This document shows positions 20,935 to 32,557 of a stretch of DNA of 64,000 bases, piece by piece (the stretch's first letter is position 1; each line of letters begins with the position of its first letter). The position numbers and the translations under genes are program-made. The notes under the pieces were generated by a model. It was not told the DNA's origin, ran no database searches, and was given only the letters and a program-made list of their open reading frames with translations. The DNA is from Eutypa lata (Eukaryota; Ascomycota; Sordariomycetes; Xylariales; Diatrypaceae). The DNA is taken from contig JAKULF010000005.1 in the NCBI GenBank assembly GCA_022661535.1, positions 2,790,001 through 2,854,000 of the forward strand. The letters are read 5' to 3'.

Positions 20935-23900
20935 ATGGTATCCCCCACCCAAGCGGAAATGCCACCTCCGTCTCGCCCATCACAACCTCCTGGGAACCGC
21001 ACCGCGCCAGTCAAAAATGAGACCACAGATTCGCCTCAGATCGAGCTGTCCGATGATGATGATGATTCCCCCTCACCAGTTCACGATGCCGAGTCTATCA
21101 GTGAGGGTGCACCCTCGTTGACTTCAACCCAACATCAAGGCAGTACCGCCGAGTCGGCTGGCGATGCGCCGATTATACCCCTCCAGAAGCGCCGGAGAGT
21201 AACTCGGGTAAGTTTCCACCTGTTGCATTATAGAATCATCTCTTATCGGATGGCCGCGTATATATACATTTTCATAATAATTCAAACTGGACTAACGTCG
21301 TGATACGTCTAACCCGCTACGCTGCTTTCCGGTGGATTAATCCTACCTGGGGACGTTGCGTATGCGGATAGGACGTAATGTATAATAGGCATGTGATGAG
21401 TAAGTTAGCTCTGCTCAAGCCCCCCACTTCTTTACTAACCTGTATAGATGTCGACGGAAGAAAATAAAATGTGATGGCCGGCAACCCTGTACCCATTGCC
21501 AGGTATATAGTTATGGTAAATAACGACTCCTGCGGGCTTCTGCACCGTGGTTGCTGACGACTAGTATCAGAATGCACTTACGACAAGCCCTCTAACCGGC
21601 GCAGAAACCCGGCCCCTCAGTACATCGAGGCCCTGGAAAGTAAGCTCTCGAGAGCAGAGACACTGCTACGCAAGTTCATGCCGGATGTTGATCTAAACGA
21701 CCCGAATCTCGATCCATCGGTCCAGCAGGAGTTTCGAATGCGAGAAAAAGCAAGGCTTCAGGCTGCCTCGGTCAAAAATCAACCGTCGAGCTCAGGCTCA
21801 TCTAGCAAAGACTCTCATCTGCGCTCTATGATTGATTCGGTTGGCCAGCTTGAACTCAACGATAAAGGCGACTACGATTTTCACGGGACTTCGTCGAGCT
21901 CCGTCTTCTTTAAACGAATGAAGGATCATTTCCGTGCTTTCATTGGTCGAGATAATCAGCTGCCGTCCATTTCTAAGTCGCCTCGACCTGACGGAGTTGT
22001 GACACTAGATTCTCCGAAATCCTCTGCAAGCTCCCCGTGGTCTGCCGCCAGTCTTCCGCAAACCTATAATTTGCCCCCTAAGCCAACAGCCCTAGCCTTA
22101 TGCTCCGAGTCTCTCAGCAATGCAACTTGCGTGCTGCGAATTGTCCATCAACCCTCTTTCTACGAGATGTTGGATAATCTCTATACAAAATCGCCAGAAT
22201 CTTTTGAGATGGAGGACAACCGGAATTTGGCACTAGCGTACTCGGTCATGGCATTGGGTTGCATGTACAATGTACCAGATAGAAAAGGTGCAGGGCCTCT
22301 GCCATATAAAGTCGCCATTGACCAAGGGTAGGTGGTTATAACCAAGTCAACGAAAGGTATAATATTATCCAGCGCTAACTGGCTTTCGCTCTAGGCTCAA
22401 ATATTACAACTCGGCGAGGGCGCTGTTGCAAGACATCACGGAATGTCGAGATCTCACATCCCTGCAAGCCTTGTTATTTATGATTTTATTTATTCAGTCT
22501 ATATCGAATCTTAGCACATGCTATGGCTTCGTTGGCATTGCTCTGCGATCTGCCTTGAGAATGGGTCTGCACCGTCATTTCCCACAAACCCCGATTAACG
22601 CCATCGAGTCCGAGTCGAGACGGAGGGTATTTTATGTTTGCCGGCAGATCGATACCTATGTCTCAGCATTACTAGGGTTTCCACTGCTTTTGAATGACGA
22701 GGATATTGATCAACCATTACCGACCCCGGTAGACGATCAGTTTATTACAACAACTGGTATACTAAATCCACCCCCTGGGACACCCTCGTTCTTCGAGGCG
22801 TTCAACGCGCATACTAGACTCATGAACATACTCGGCAAGACGGTGAGGAGTATTTACCCTCTAAAACGCATGGAGCAAAATGCGGCTGAGGGCTCGAGTA
22901 CAGACCAATTAAAGGCATCGTATTCGATTAGTTACGCAAAGGTGAAAGAGCTCGAAGAGGAATTACAGCAATGGAATGAAGAATTGCCCATGGCTTGGCG
23001 ACCGAACTCTGAAGGGCCGGATGAAGTTGTTCGGTAAGTAAAGGGATAAGGCGAACGTTGAAACTCCTATGGCGCAACCTTGTTTTTAAGGTCGGAGACG
23101 TCCCAATCCAAAGCTAACTACTAGCTAATCTAGGATACGCAACCTCCTGCGATTCGCCTTTGCTCATGTCCAGATGGTTCTTTACAGACCCTTTCTACAT
23201 TACGTTTCACCTAGGGTTTCCAATGGCAAGACCGTTGATGAACGTGGTTACGCTTGCGGTGCGGCGGGTATCACCGTTGCCCGAAATATCGTTCATCTTG
23301 GCTTGGAGATGCGGAAGCAGGTCTCACTAGTAGGACCGTATTGGTTTACCTTCTTCACCGAGTTCTTCGCTATCCTTACTCTGGTTTTCTTCGTTCTAGA
23401 GAATCAAGACAAGGAAGGATCTAAAGAGATATTAGCGGATGCCATCGCTGGTAAAGAGATGATCAATGGGCTTGCGAGGACATGTTTAGCTGCGGACAAG
23501 ATATCTGAGACTCTAGGCGTAAGTTGTCACTCCTGCTATGATGATTTCAGTATATATAAAAAAGGCTAATTTGTGCAGACGATATTTGAGCAATTGCCCG
23601 ACAACTTGAAGAAAGTCAAGCCAAGGTCTGTATCTTCGAAGAAACGCCCAGCGTCTGGTTCAAGAGCCACCAGTATCATGTCAGCATCGTCTCAATCACA
23701 TTATTCGGCAGAGTCATCACGGGCTCAGGGTCATGATATTGGGTCAAATAAAGCCGGGAAGTCCTCAGTTGCATCGCCCCAGCCGAATCTTTCCTTCGAC
23801 AACGATCCTTTACCACCCCCAGAATACAGTGATTTCTCTTCGGGATTTCACTTTTCGCCTTTGGACTTATCTACCCCGTCGGATTCTACCGCTGCTCATG

Positions 23901-24451
23901 GGTTCCAGGATACAAGCCACCTCTTACAGCAACAAACAACTGGGCCGGTTAACCCCATTCATCAGCTCGACGCTATGATGTTCCCTTCAGGCGACCCATT
24001 AGCCTATCCCAACCAACCCCGAGTTGATTTCGGAGATCAGCGATTAGGAATTCATGGGATCGGCCCGGGAGGCATACCTCATCACGACCCTTCTCAATTT
24101 TACATGCCTAATATGTACGACAATATTGAAGGCCAATTATTAGGTCCTCTACCTCCGTACATGATGCAAACTCAGGCGCACCCCGGGTTTGACTTTCCAG
24201 CCGCCATGTATTCCGAACCAATGTTGCCCATGCATTCAATGACGCAGGCATCGCCGTCGCTTGCGCCTCAACACCATGGGCATCCCCAGGCGCAGCCTCA
24301 ATTTCAACATCAGTCGGTTCGGCGAATTATTCACCCGAACAGGTTGCACTCGCAGCAAGCAGTTCAGCGGCGGCGGAGACCGAGAAACCCCGAAGACTTG
24401 CTAGCTAATACCCCTTGGCATGGAATGCTTCCGCAGCACGGAGTCGATTAA
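20935..24451 (+). CDS. Zn2Cys6 transcription factor, ASG1-like
   Basis: Nuclear zinc-cluster activator of 1001 aa. Exons: 20935-21207, 21389-21399, 21448-21515, 21571-22327, 22395-23033, 23134-23518, 23579-24451; all introns GT-AG. The cluster is split over four exons: Cys93, 96, 103, 109, 112 and 119 (ACDECRRKKIKC, PCTHCQVYSYEC). Exon 2 is only 11 nt and supplies ACD plus two bases of the next codon. A basic linker (PSNRRRNPAPQYIEALE) and a short dimerisation coil follow. The fungal_trans domain (about 290-650) contains DITECRDLTSLQALLFMILF and RSALRMGLHRHF, resembling yeast ASG1. The C-terminal 290 residues are rich in Gln, Pro, His and Ser, as in activation domains. Target genes are unknown; the Xaa-Pro peptidase downstream is not obviously related. 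Confidence 0.9.
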
Positions 24452-26060
24452 GCTTGTGGAACAAAAGGATACCCCTTACTCTTTTTTTATGGCGATCTTC
24501 GCATTTTACGACTATTCTCTTATTTGGTAGCATACGGACCGGAGTTTATGGGACAAGGGATAGTTGCAAGGCGAGAAGGCGGCAAAGATCATCCCGATTG
24601 GCGAAAACAGGGCATTCCTGGTATTAGGCATACAAAAAAGGAGGGGTCTATATTATCCTATCTGACGGGATGGAATGACTACATAGAATCTGGCGGGGGG
24701 AGCTCGAAAATACCATCAACAGCTGTCTTTTTTTGAGGTGCATGGATTGAGGAGAGCCCTTGCATTCGTACAAGGAGGGCACTGTATATAATACGAGGCA
24801 CAGGCGACAGGGCTTGTGATGGCGTCGTATCTAACTTATCTATGCCAATACCCTATCCCGTTTCTGGCCTAACAGACCGGAGGGGTAAATTGGCGATCTA
24901 CATTTTTTGATACCCAGATAAGAGAAAACAAGTAAGTTCTTCAAACTCAAGCGGCCTGTGTCTATTCTCCGCCGTGAATGGGTGGAAGCGGTGGAAGTGG
25001 ATGGGAGGGGAATACTCAATGATGATCAAGGCTTGGCGGCTGCCAGCGGAATTGCCGGCGGAAAGCTCAGAGACGGACCGAACCAGTGCAGTTGATATTG
25101 TTCCTTGTGTAAGGCATGAACCAGTGATAGGAGATATCACCTAACCAGTTGGCCTAACATGGCCCTATGTACTAATCAATGCCAGTGATGCATGCACGTT
25201 GATGGGTGCCTGTCTTTTGCCAACAAGCAGTGGATTCAACGTCACCCACACGTGGCTGACATGTAACTTATGTACATACCTGCCTGCTTACCTGGTAGGT
25301 ACTGTATAGGGAGGCGGATAGCGGAGCATTTTACTGTCTGAATATCTGACTACATGTATCATAATATCAACATCCTGTTGCTCTTGACTCTTCAAGCCTT
25401 ATGAATACTTGATCGATCAACTGGTAGGCCTTGAGCTACTTGAATATGTGATTCGCGATACACACGTATGCATACCTAGAGGTCTACATCCTAAGTATGT
25501 AGGTAAGTAATTCATCATACGTGACACACATATACGAAGTGCATAAGTAAATACACACATAGGATATATCCCCTTGCTGCTGACTCCCGATTCCTCATTC
25601 TAGGAATATAAGCACCTAGGTATATGAAATACCTACCTACATAGTATCTGAATTATGTATGCACGCGAATTTGTATAGCGAGTGTGACCAGCCAATCAGG
25701 TCCTCTATAACTATACTTACGCCAACTTAGTAGTGGATATCTCATGCCTTGCCAAGAACGCCCGGGCTCTTTTGACGTAACTACTTAACAATCGATCATT
25801 CGGCTTAGGAGTCTAACGCTAATAGCTAACCATACTCAATTAGTTACACTTGTGTTGCACGACTTCTGACTTACAGCGCCGCTTAATAATTCCGACTGGT
25901 TTGCGCCGATATACATATAGACATATCAAACGTCTCGATTAGGTAGGTAGGTCAATAAGCTGATAACCCCACCTCCCGAAGCGCTGTCGGCTTGCTGTAT
26001 TGTTGGTTCCGGCCCAGTCTGACTTGGGTGCAATAGGGCGAAGAAACAGACACAGAGAGG
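24452..26060. other. Intergenic
   Basis: 3' flank of the regulator gene and promoter of the Xaa-Pro peptidase gene. Several ACCTACCT/TAGGTAGG runs occur (25616-25643, 25939-25951). No gene is supported. Confidence 0.6.
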
Positions 26061-29000
26061 ATGATGGAGGCTACCCCTTTCGATCACGACCTCCTTTCCG
26101 TGGAGTTCGATGCACTGTACGTATCATTTACTTCCTCTTTTTTATTTGAATATTCAAAAAAATGCACCCTCGCTCTATCCCCATCATTATACACAAGCCT
26201 AGATAGAGGTTCTTCGGTGAACATAGCTCTACTCATTGACCGCCTCTAACCATCTGGGGTTCCGCATCGAGATACATACATCTCGGGGACGCCCCGCGTC
26301 AACTCCTGCTGGTCCAACGTCGCTAATGCAAGTCTCCTCTTGCGTAGTTCCATCGAGGTCAAGCCCCTCAAGAAGAAGAAGAAGAAGCCGGCGGACTTGC
26401 CAAAGAAGTATCCTGGTGAGTAATCATCATCTAATATTCACTTTGTATTGTGGAGTCACTCTTTTCTATCTATTCAAGTTACTTCATGTCAAGTTTTTAG
26501 CTGCGGCCTTTATGTAGCACCTGGTGCTCGGTCCTTGGTTTGAAGTTTCATGAAAGAGAAAATGTGGTTTTTTTAATTCTTTTTTTATATGCAAGCCGTC
26601 GATAGAAATAGTCAGGCATCATGGTGTTTCTTCGTGTCAAAACCTCCCCTATAAAAGGGCAATGATATCGAAAGGAGACCGGTGATGGAACCGAACCCCA
26701 AATGTTTACAGCAAGTCAAGCGACAGAGCCATTATATAATGTTTGGAATCCCCTAGCCAAGTCTGATATATGTACCTGTGCTGGTAACGTGACATGATCT
26801 AACGGGAACAGCAACATTACACGCGCGAAAGGTGGCCAAGCTACTGGGAGCCCAGGATGGACTCATCTATCTCCCCGGGCAGCTAGAAACGCAATGGGAG
26901 GACTCGGATCAGGGACCTCCGTTTCGTCAGCGTCGCTAGTGAGTCTCCCTCCATATCTCTTTTCTCTCTTCCTCTTACCTAGTCTCAGTCCTCCAGCTAC
27001 CCCTATTTACCTACCCCCTATCAATCAACCAGAACTCGCCACTGACCTCCCTCCCACAACCACCAAAAGCTTCTACTACTTAACCGGGTTCCCTTATCCC
27101 GGCAACGCCGCCGCAACCTACGACATCAGTGCGGACAAGCTAACGCTTTGGATCCCGCGCCCCGCGCCACCGGCCACCGTGCTGTGGCTCGGTAACGCGA
27201 CTACGCCGTCGCCCGAGGATGTCCTCGCTAGCTCCGACGTCCACGATGTCCAGTTCGCTGCCGACAACCTGCCGCGGTACCTGGCGGCGCGGCTGCCGCG
27301 CGTGCGAGGGCCTCGTAAGTATCTCCCTAACTAGCTTACAGAGTTAATTCATATATCCCTATTTATCTGGTATTTCTTCGTGAGCATATTTCCCCGTCAA
27401 GGGGGAGTGAACAAGTCCTTACTCCAGGAATATATATATATATATGAACTTAGAAACTCGCGGGCCATCGCTAGATTTATCTAGAAAAGGGGGAAACGGC
27501 TAACTCCAGATGCTGCAGTGTACGTCTTGAGGGCGAGTCAGCTGCCCGACTTCGAGGGCTTCGAGCGCCTTAGGCCCCGCTTGACCGTCGATGTCGAGTC
27601 CTTGGGGCCCGCGCTGGACGAGGCGCGGCTCGTTAAGGATGATTTCGAGGTCGCGATGATCCGTAGGGCGAATGATATTAGTTCCAGAGCCCATAGAGAT
27701 GTGGCGCGCGCGCTGAGAGAGGGGAGATGTAAGAACGAATGCCAGATCGAGGCTATATTCTTGAACGCGGTAGGTTATTTGTTCCCTTGCTGTTTTTTTC
27801 TTCTTCTTTTTTGGGGTGCTTAATTACTTTTCCTCGGTGGCATGTGTTAGTATTCTCGAGGGGAAGGCGTTTTATCCATTAGAAGCACCCCCCTCGAGCC
27901 TTACGTCGTGGTAATTTATCGATGTATCTACCATCTCCTATCTCTACGCCTGGGATAATCTAAGATGGCTCCTTTATTGGATGGATAACTGGATATCTCT
28001 CTCTACCCGCTAACAAAACTACATTGACTGACAAAACAAAAAAGTGCATATCGCAAAACGCACACACGCAGGCCTACCCAGTGATCGCGGGCTCAGGCGC
28101 GAACGCCTCGACGCTACACTACGAAGCGAACAACGCGCCGCTAGCAGGGAGGGAGCTCGTCGTCCTCGACGCCGGCGCCGAGTGGGCGTGCTATGCGAGC
28201 GACGTGACGCGCACCTTGCCTCTGAACAAGAACGGGTTCTCGCCCCAGGCCCGCGCCATCTACGACCTGGTGCTCCGCATGCAGCGCGAGTGCATCGCGA
28301 CGATCCGGCCCGGCGTCGTCTTCCGCGACCTGCAGCTCCTCGCCGCTCGGGTGGCCGTGGAGGGCCTGCTGGCGCTCGGCATCTTCCGCGCCGGGGAGTT
28401 CACGGCCGACGAGATCTACGCGGCCGGAACGGCGGCGGCGTTCTTCCCGCATGGCTTGGGCCATCATGTTGGGTTGGATGTTCATGAGTAAGTAGTACTC
28501 TTTCTTTTTCTCATATCCCCGTATTGCCAGTGATGAGAACATTGGGTGAAAAGAGGTGGGAAAGCTGAGGAAAAGGGGATGGGAAAGGGAAAATAATGCG
28601 TGTAATGTGCTGACGAGTCCATCACCGAACACTAGCGTCCTGAGTCGCGAACTCACGCGTCCGGCGGGCGAGGGCATGTGGGGGAAGCGCAGGCCGGTTG
28701 GGCCGCAGACACTCCGCGGCATGATCCGCCAACAGCAACAAGCGGCGGCAGCAGCAGCAATACCTACTACTACCAGTGTCGGCAATAAGAACGGCGAGGG
28801 CCAGGATGAGCCACAAGCAACAATCAACAACAAGCGGCTATCGACTACAACAACATCGTCTGCTTCTTCCTCCTCGAAGCCATCTACGACAGCATCACCA
28901 CCAGCATCATCGACAAAGTACGGCATCCTGCAACCCAACATGGTCGTGACCATCGAGCCCGGCATCTACTTCTGTCGCCCGTACATCGAGTGGCACTTCC

Positions 29001-29191
29001 TAAGGGACGGCAGTGAGCATAGGCGCTATTTCGATGTAGATGTGCTTCAACAGTACTGGGATGTCGGCGGCGTACGTATTGAGGATTGCATCCTGGTGAC
29101 TCCTGGTGGACATGAGAACTTGACTTCGGCGCCGAAGTGGGGTGTTGATGATGAGAACGAGGAGACGGAGGATAGTGATGTTGAGTATTGA
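26061..29191 (+). CDS. Xaa-Pro aminopeptidase, M24B family
   Basis: Metalloprotease that removes an N-terminal residue preceding proline. Seven exons: 26061-26116, 26348-26415, 26812-26938, 27070-27314, 27519-27769, 28045-28487, 28636-29191 (581 aa). Introns are longer than elsewhere (131-396 bp). The AMP_N domain has the typical PPFRQRRYFYYLTGF, completed by splicing. The pita-bread catalytic domain supplies all five metal ligands: Asp291 (LDAGAEW), Asp302 (ASDVTRT), His389 (HGLGHHVG), Glu504 (IEPGIYF) and Glu546 (RIEDCILVT), so it should bind two metal ions. Between His389 and Glu504 lies a long Gln/Ala/Ser/Thr insertion (about 440-490) absent from the usual enzyme. A second start codon follows directly at 26064. 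An unusual Lys run (six AAG codons) lies near residue 26. Cytosolic; no signal peptide. Confidence 0.9.
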
Positions 29192-29866
29192 GCAAGGGCG
29201 GTAACTAGTTAGTATGCTGCATTGTGGGTAGGAGGAAGGGGGTCGGGCTGAATTAGAGAGAGGGGGAGAGAGATGGGTGATGAGATGGATAACTAAGTAT
29301 CTACGCATTATATCTGCAAGTAACACTTGGGTTGAAGTATCTCTGGGGTTCCTTGAAATCGGATTATTACATGCCTACCTACAGCTTGCAAGGACTTTAT
29401 TCCATCTCCCACTTTGCGCAAATGACATATTGGGAACATTGCCGTATAATGCTAGTATCCAGAATCTGTAGCTATTTTTATTTTATCCTTTTCCTTCCAT
29501 TTCGTTCCTAGGATTTGCTTACTCCAACTGTCGGATCTCAATGATGTATTAAACGCCCAATTCATATGCATTACGCTAAGATAATACAGTCATAAAAACA
29601 AACAAACAAACAAATGCCTGCCATACCCTCGAGGTTTCTTTTTTTATACAAAGCTCGCCCTGCACGCCTATCTCCTTTTAGCTTTTTACAGCAGTCCCGG
29701 CCCTCCCTCCCTTTGTCCCTCCTTTCTCGCCACTGATTTAACGACTGAGGGTCATCCCTTATGTGAATCTTAAGATGTACTGTTCTGTTCTTTCAACCCC
29801 CTTATTCTCTCATGAAATGTGCAAGTTCACCCCCTCGCCCCCCCCCCCTCTCTCTCTCTCTCATAT
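29192..29866. other. Intergenic between convergent genes
   Basis: 3' flanks of the Xaa-Pro peptidase gene and the EMP47-type gene. It includes a CAAA repeat near 29598-29612 and a C-run followed by CT repeats near its right end. No gene is seen. Confidence 0.6.
29838..29862 (+). repeat. Poly-C / (CT)n tract
   Basis: About eleven C followed by about seven CT units, immediately downstream of the stop codon of the EMP47-type gene on its strand (reads as AG/G on the minus strand). Simple-sequence tract in a 3' UTR. Confidence 0.75.
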
Positions 29867-31332
29867 TCACAGATACTTCTTCGGCGACGTCTTCTTGCGC
29901 TCGTAGTAGATGTAGCCAACGACGATGACGATCTGGCTACCGATAATGACGAAGATGAGCTTCCCGTGGCGCGGCGCGGCCTGGATGGCGACGTGCTCGA
30001 GCATGTTCCCGTGCTTGTCGCCCAGGAAGTTCTTGAGGGCGTTCTCGGACTCCTTGACGCGCCCCCGCAGGTCGCTGCGCATGTCCTTGAGCTCGCGCTG
30101 GATCTTGCCGACCTCGGTCTCGAGCACCGAGACGCGCCCGGGGACGCCCGCCAAGCCCGACAGCGACTTGGTCAGGTCGTCCAGCGCGCGCATCGCGTCC
30201 TCGTGGCGGCCCGTCGCCGCGTTCCCGTTGCTCGATACTGTCCGGAACAGCGTCGACAGCTGGTGGTTCACGCTCTGCAGCCGGTTGTGCAGGTCGCGGA
30301 ACTGCGCCTCCGCGCTCTTGATGGCATCGGCCGCCTCGTCGGCCGGAACCTGCACCTGGTCGTCCTCCTTGTTGTCATCTCCCGCTGGGGGCACGCCGCC
30401 GGGCCGCTGACGCCCGAAGTACCGCATCTTGGCTTCGACGACCTCCTCGCCCTTCTGCTGCTGCTGTTGCTGCTGCTGGTTCTGCTGTTGCTGTTGCTGT
30501 TGGGGAGGAGCGTTGCCCGTAGCTTCTAGGTCCTCCGTCATAACCACCATCTTGAACATCTCGAACGAGTCCGGGTTGTCGGCCGCTGCGGCCGTTATAC
30601 CGAAGTGGTAGCCGGCGGGGATGGTGATCTTGTCGGTCTCGAAGCATAGACGGCCGTCGATCTCGACCTTGAAGACGGACTCGGTCTGGCGCAACTTGAT
30701 CTGGGAGGGGCGACCCAGGTTGCGATAGGAGTAATCGCAGTGACCGAACGCTAGGCTATCGACACTGTGATGCGTCTTGAAGTCGGTAGTTCCGTCGTTT
30801 AGGAAGCCGCGAATCATACCGCCTGAGCCGCCGTACTGATCCACGACCAGCGCTAAACCCTCGAACTGACCGACCGTGTATATGCTCGCCTGGCCTACTT
30901 CCTGAGGTCCTCCCCTTGCTAACCATAAGTTCAGGTTGCCCCCTCCTCTCTCGGGACCGTTTGTTCGGAAGTCGACATCGGCAACCCACTTGGCATACTG
31001 GTTTGGGGTGTCGGCCCATACGGCGCCCCGTGTGCTTCCTGGTGCTATCGGGGTGAGGATGAGCTTGTTGGATAGGACCTCGGGGGGGTTCGGGGTGCCG
31101 TATAAGGAGAAGCCGGGCACTGTGTCCCCTCCGCGGGGATTTATTCTGCAAGGTATGGAGTTAATACTTGAACAGCCCGACAGCAGCAAAAACTTGGCAG
31201 GCATGTATGGACGGCGAACCTTCCAGTATGACCGAAGCTTAACTCGTTAATCAAGAATTGGGGCTGGGCTTCGGCGATGTTGGCTGTTGCTGCCAGGCCG
31301 AAAACCAAGGCTGAGGACCGTAGAAGACGCAT
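29867..31332 (-). CDS. L-type lectin cargo receptor, EMP47/ERGIC-53 type
   Basis: ER-to-Golgi cargo receptor that binds high-mannose glycans. Two exons, 31332-31220 and 31145-29867, with a 74-bp intron (GTTCGC...CAG), give 463 aa. A signal peptide (about 1-22) is followed by the lectin domain: FLINELSFGHTGR, LILTPIAPGSTRGAVWA, GLALVVDQYGG, FGHCDYSYRN. A Gln-rich segment (PPQQQQQQQN) near 250-270 precedes the coiled-coil stalk (about 300-410), which should mediate oligomerisation. One membrane helix (LIFVIIGSQIVIVVGYIYY) ends in the cytosolic tail ERKKTSPKKYL; the last four residues KKYL form a dilysine COPI retrieval signal. It diverges from ALG8, another N-glycan pathway gene. Confidence 0.92.
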
Positions 31333-32557
31333 GGCTTAAGTTCGAGACAGGCGTAGAAGCCCCCCTGAATAAGCTGAGAGAAAGGACCGGAACTAGTTAA
31401 CTAAATGAACTAAAACTTTGCTGCATAAGAGAAAGAGAAGGAAGGAAAAGGAAAGAAAGAAACTCTATTCTGAGGGGGTTTGAAAGAAAAACAACAACAT
31501 GAAGTTGAGTGAGTATCTTGTTTGTTTGATGATGGTCGAATTGGCTAAGAGGACACTCTGTACCTAAAGCTCTTGCAGCGTTGCAGCTCTACCATAGTTC
31601 AGCCATAGCTAGTACAACACAGGCCTATTTTGGAAAGCATTGGACATTTGGGAACTGAGTGATCCCACCATTCACCATCCACACTGCCACATTGGGTCCA
31701 TTTGGTGAGGTACGTACCGAACTAACTTGCTTGAGAAGGTAAGTGGGGGGGCCATGCTAATGCCGTGATTCTGTGGAGAAGTGATCTATTTAGTAATATA
31801 CATAATTACATGGTTACATCCTGTACTTGGAAGTTTGAAGGTTTAAAAAAAAGATACAGATTGACGAAGTATGTGTACATATGTACCTACAGACATATCT
31901 TTTGTCTTAAGTGCATTCAGTGAAGTTGATGGATTGATGCTTAACAAAGCGATTATCAGATATACATAACTAAGACTCGGTTAAGGATTTGACGGGCAAG
32001 ATATCCAATTCGTTGGTTTCTTGGTAAATATTTTTGAGACAGATAAAAACACCCAAGCGCTGGCAGGGACCAGGGCCGGAGAGCTTAATCCGTACTATGC
32101 AAGTAATTATCTGCAAAACAGACGTGATATGTGGTCTTATGGTTGGTATTGAAGATCACTGTAAATATAAAGGTGTGAATTGACAGCATTTTGTTTAGTG
32201 AGCCCGGAAAGTATTATATACATACTTAATCATGATTCTTGCCATGCAGATCGACGCAAAAAGGGGTTGCTTGATAACTATACCTCTACCTAATGTATGT
32301 GGTTATGCGTAAGGGTTTTAAGGTACCATCTACGTAGCCGGGATGCAGGCCGGTGTTTACCTTTACCGACATTCTCGGTTAGTGCAAAACGTTAAAAAAA
32401 TATCAAGCCGCAATCAACGTCGTTTCTTCAACACATTCAAGGCCCGCTGTTTTCCAGCGCTCCCTTTTAGCCACCTAACAGATTAAAAAAGGCGTCTTCA
32501 TCGTGTTTTCGATATGATATATAAGCTTCCTGCGTCGATGAATTCAACCTGCCAATC
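31333..32557. other. Intergenic, divergent promoters of the lectin gene and ALG8
   Basis: The gap contains promoters for both genes. A purine-rich GAAGGAAAAGGAAAGAAAG stretch (about 31439-31460) may belong to the lectin gene's leader, where it reads as pyrimidines. An ATG at 31500 opens only a few codons before a GTGAGT, and I could not extend it into a gene. Confidence 0.55.

Noticed and set aside
28141..28965. 274-codon minus-strand frame over the Xaa-Pro peptidase
   Set aside because: It crosses real exons and introns of the sense gene, whose metal ligands and splice sites are clear.
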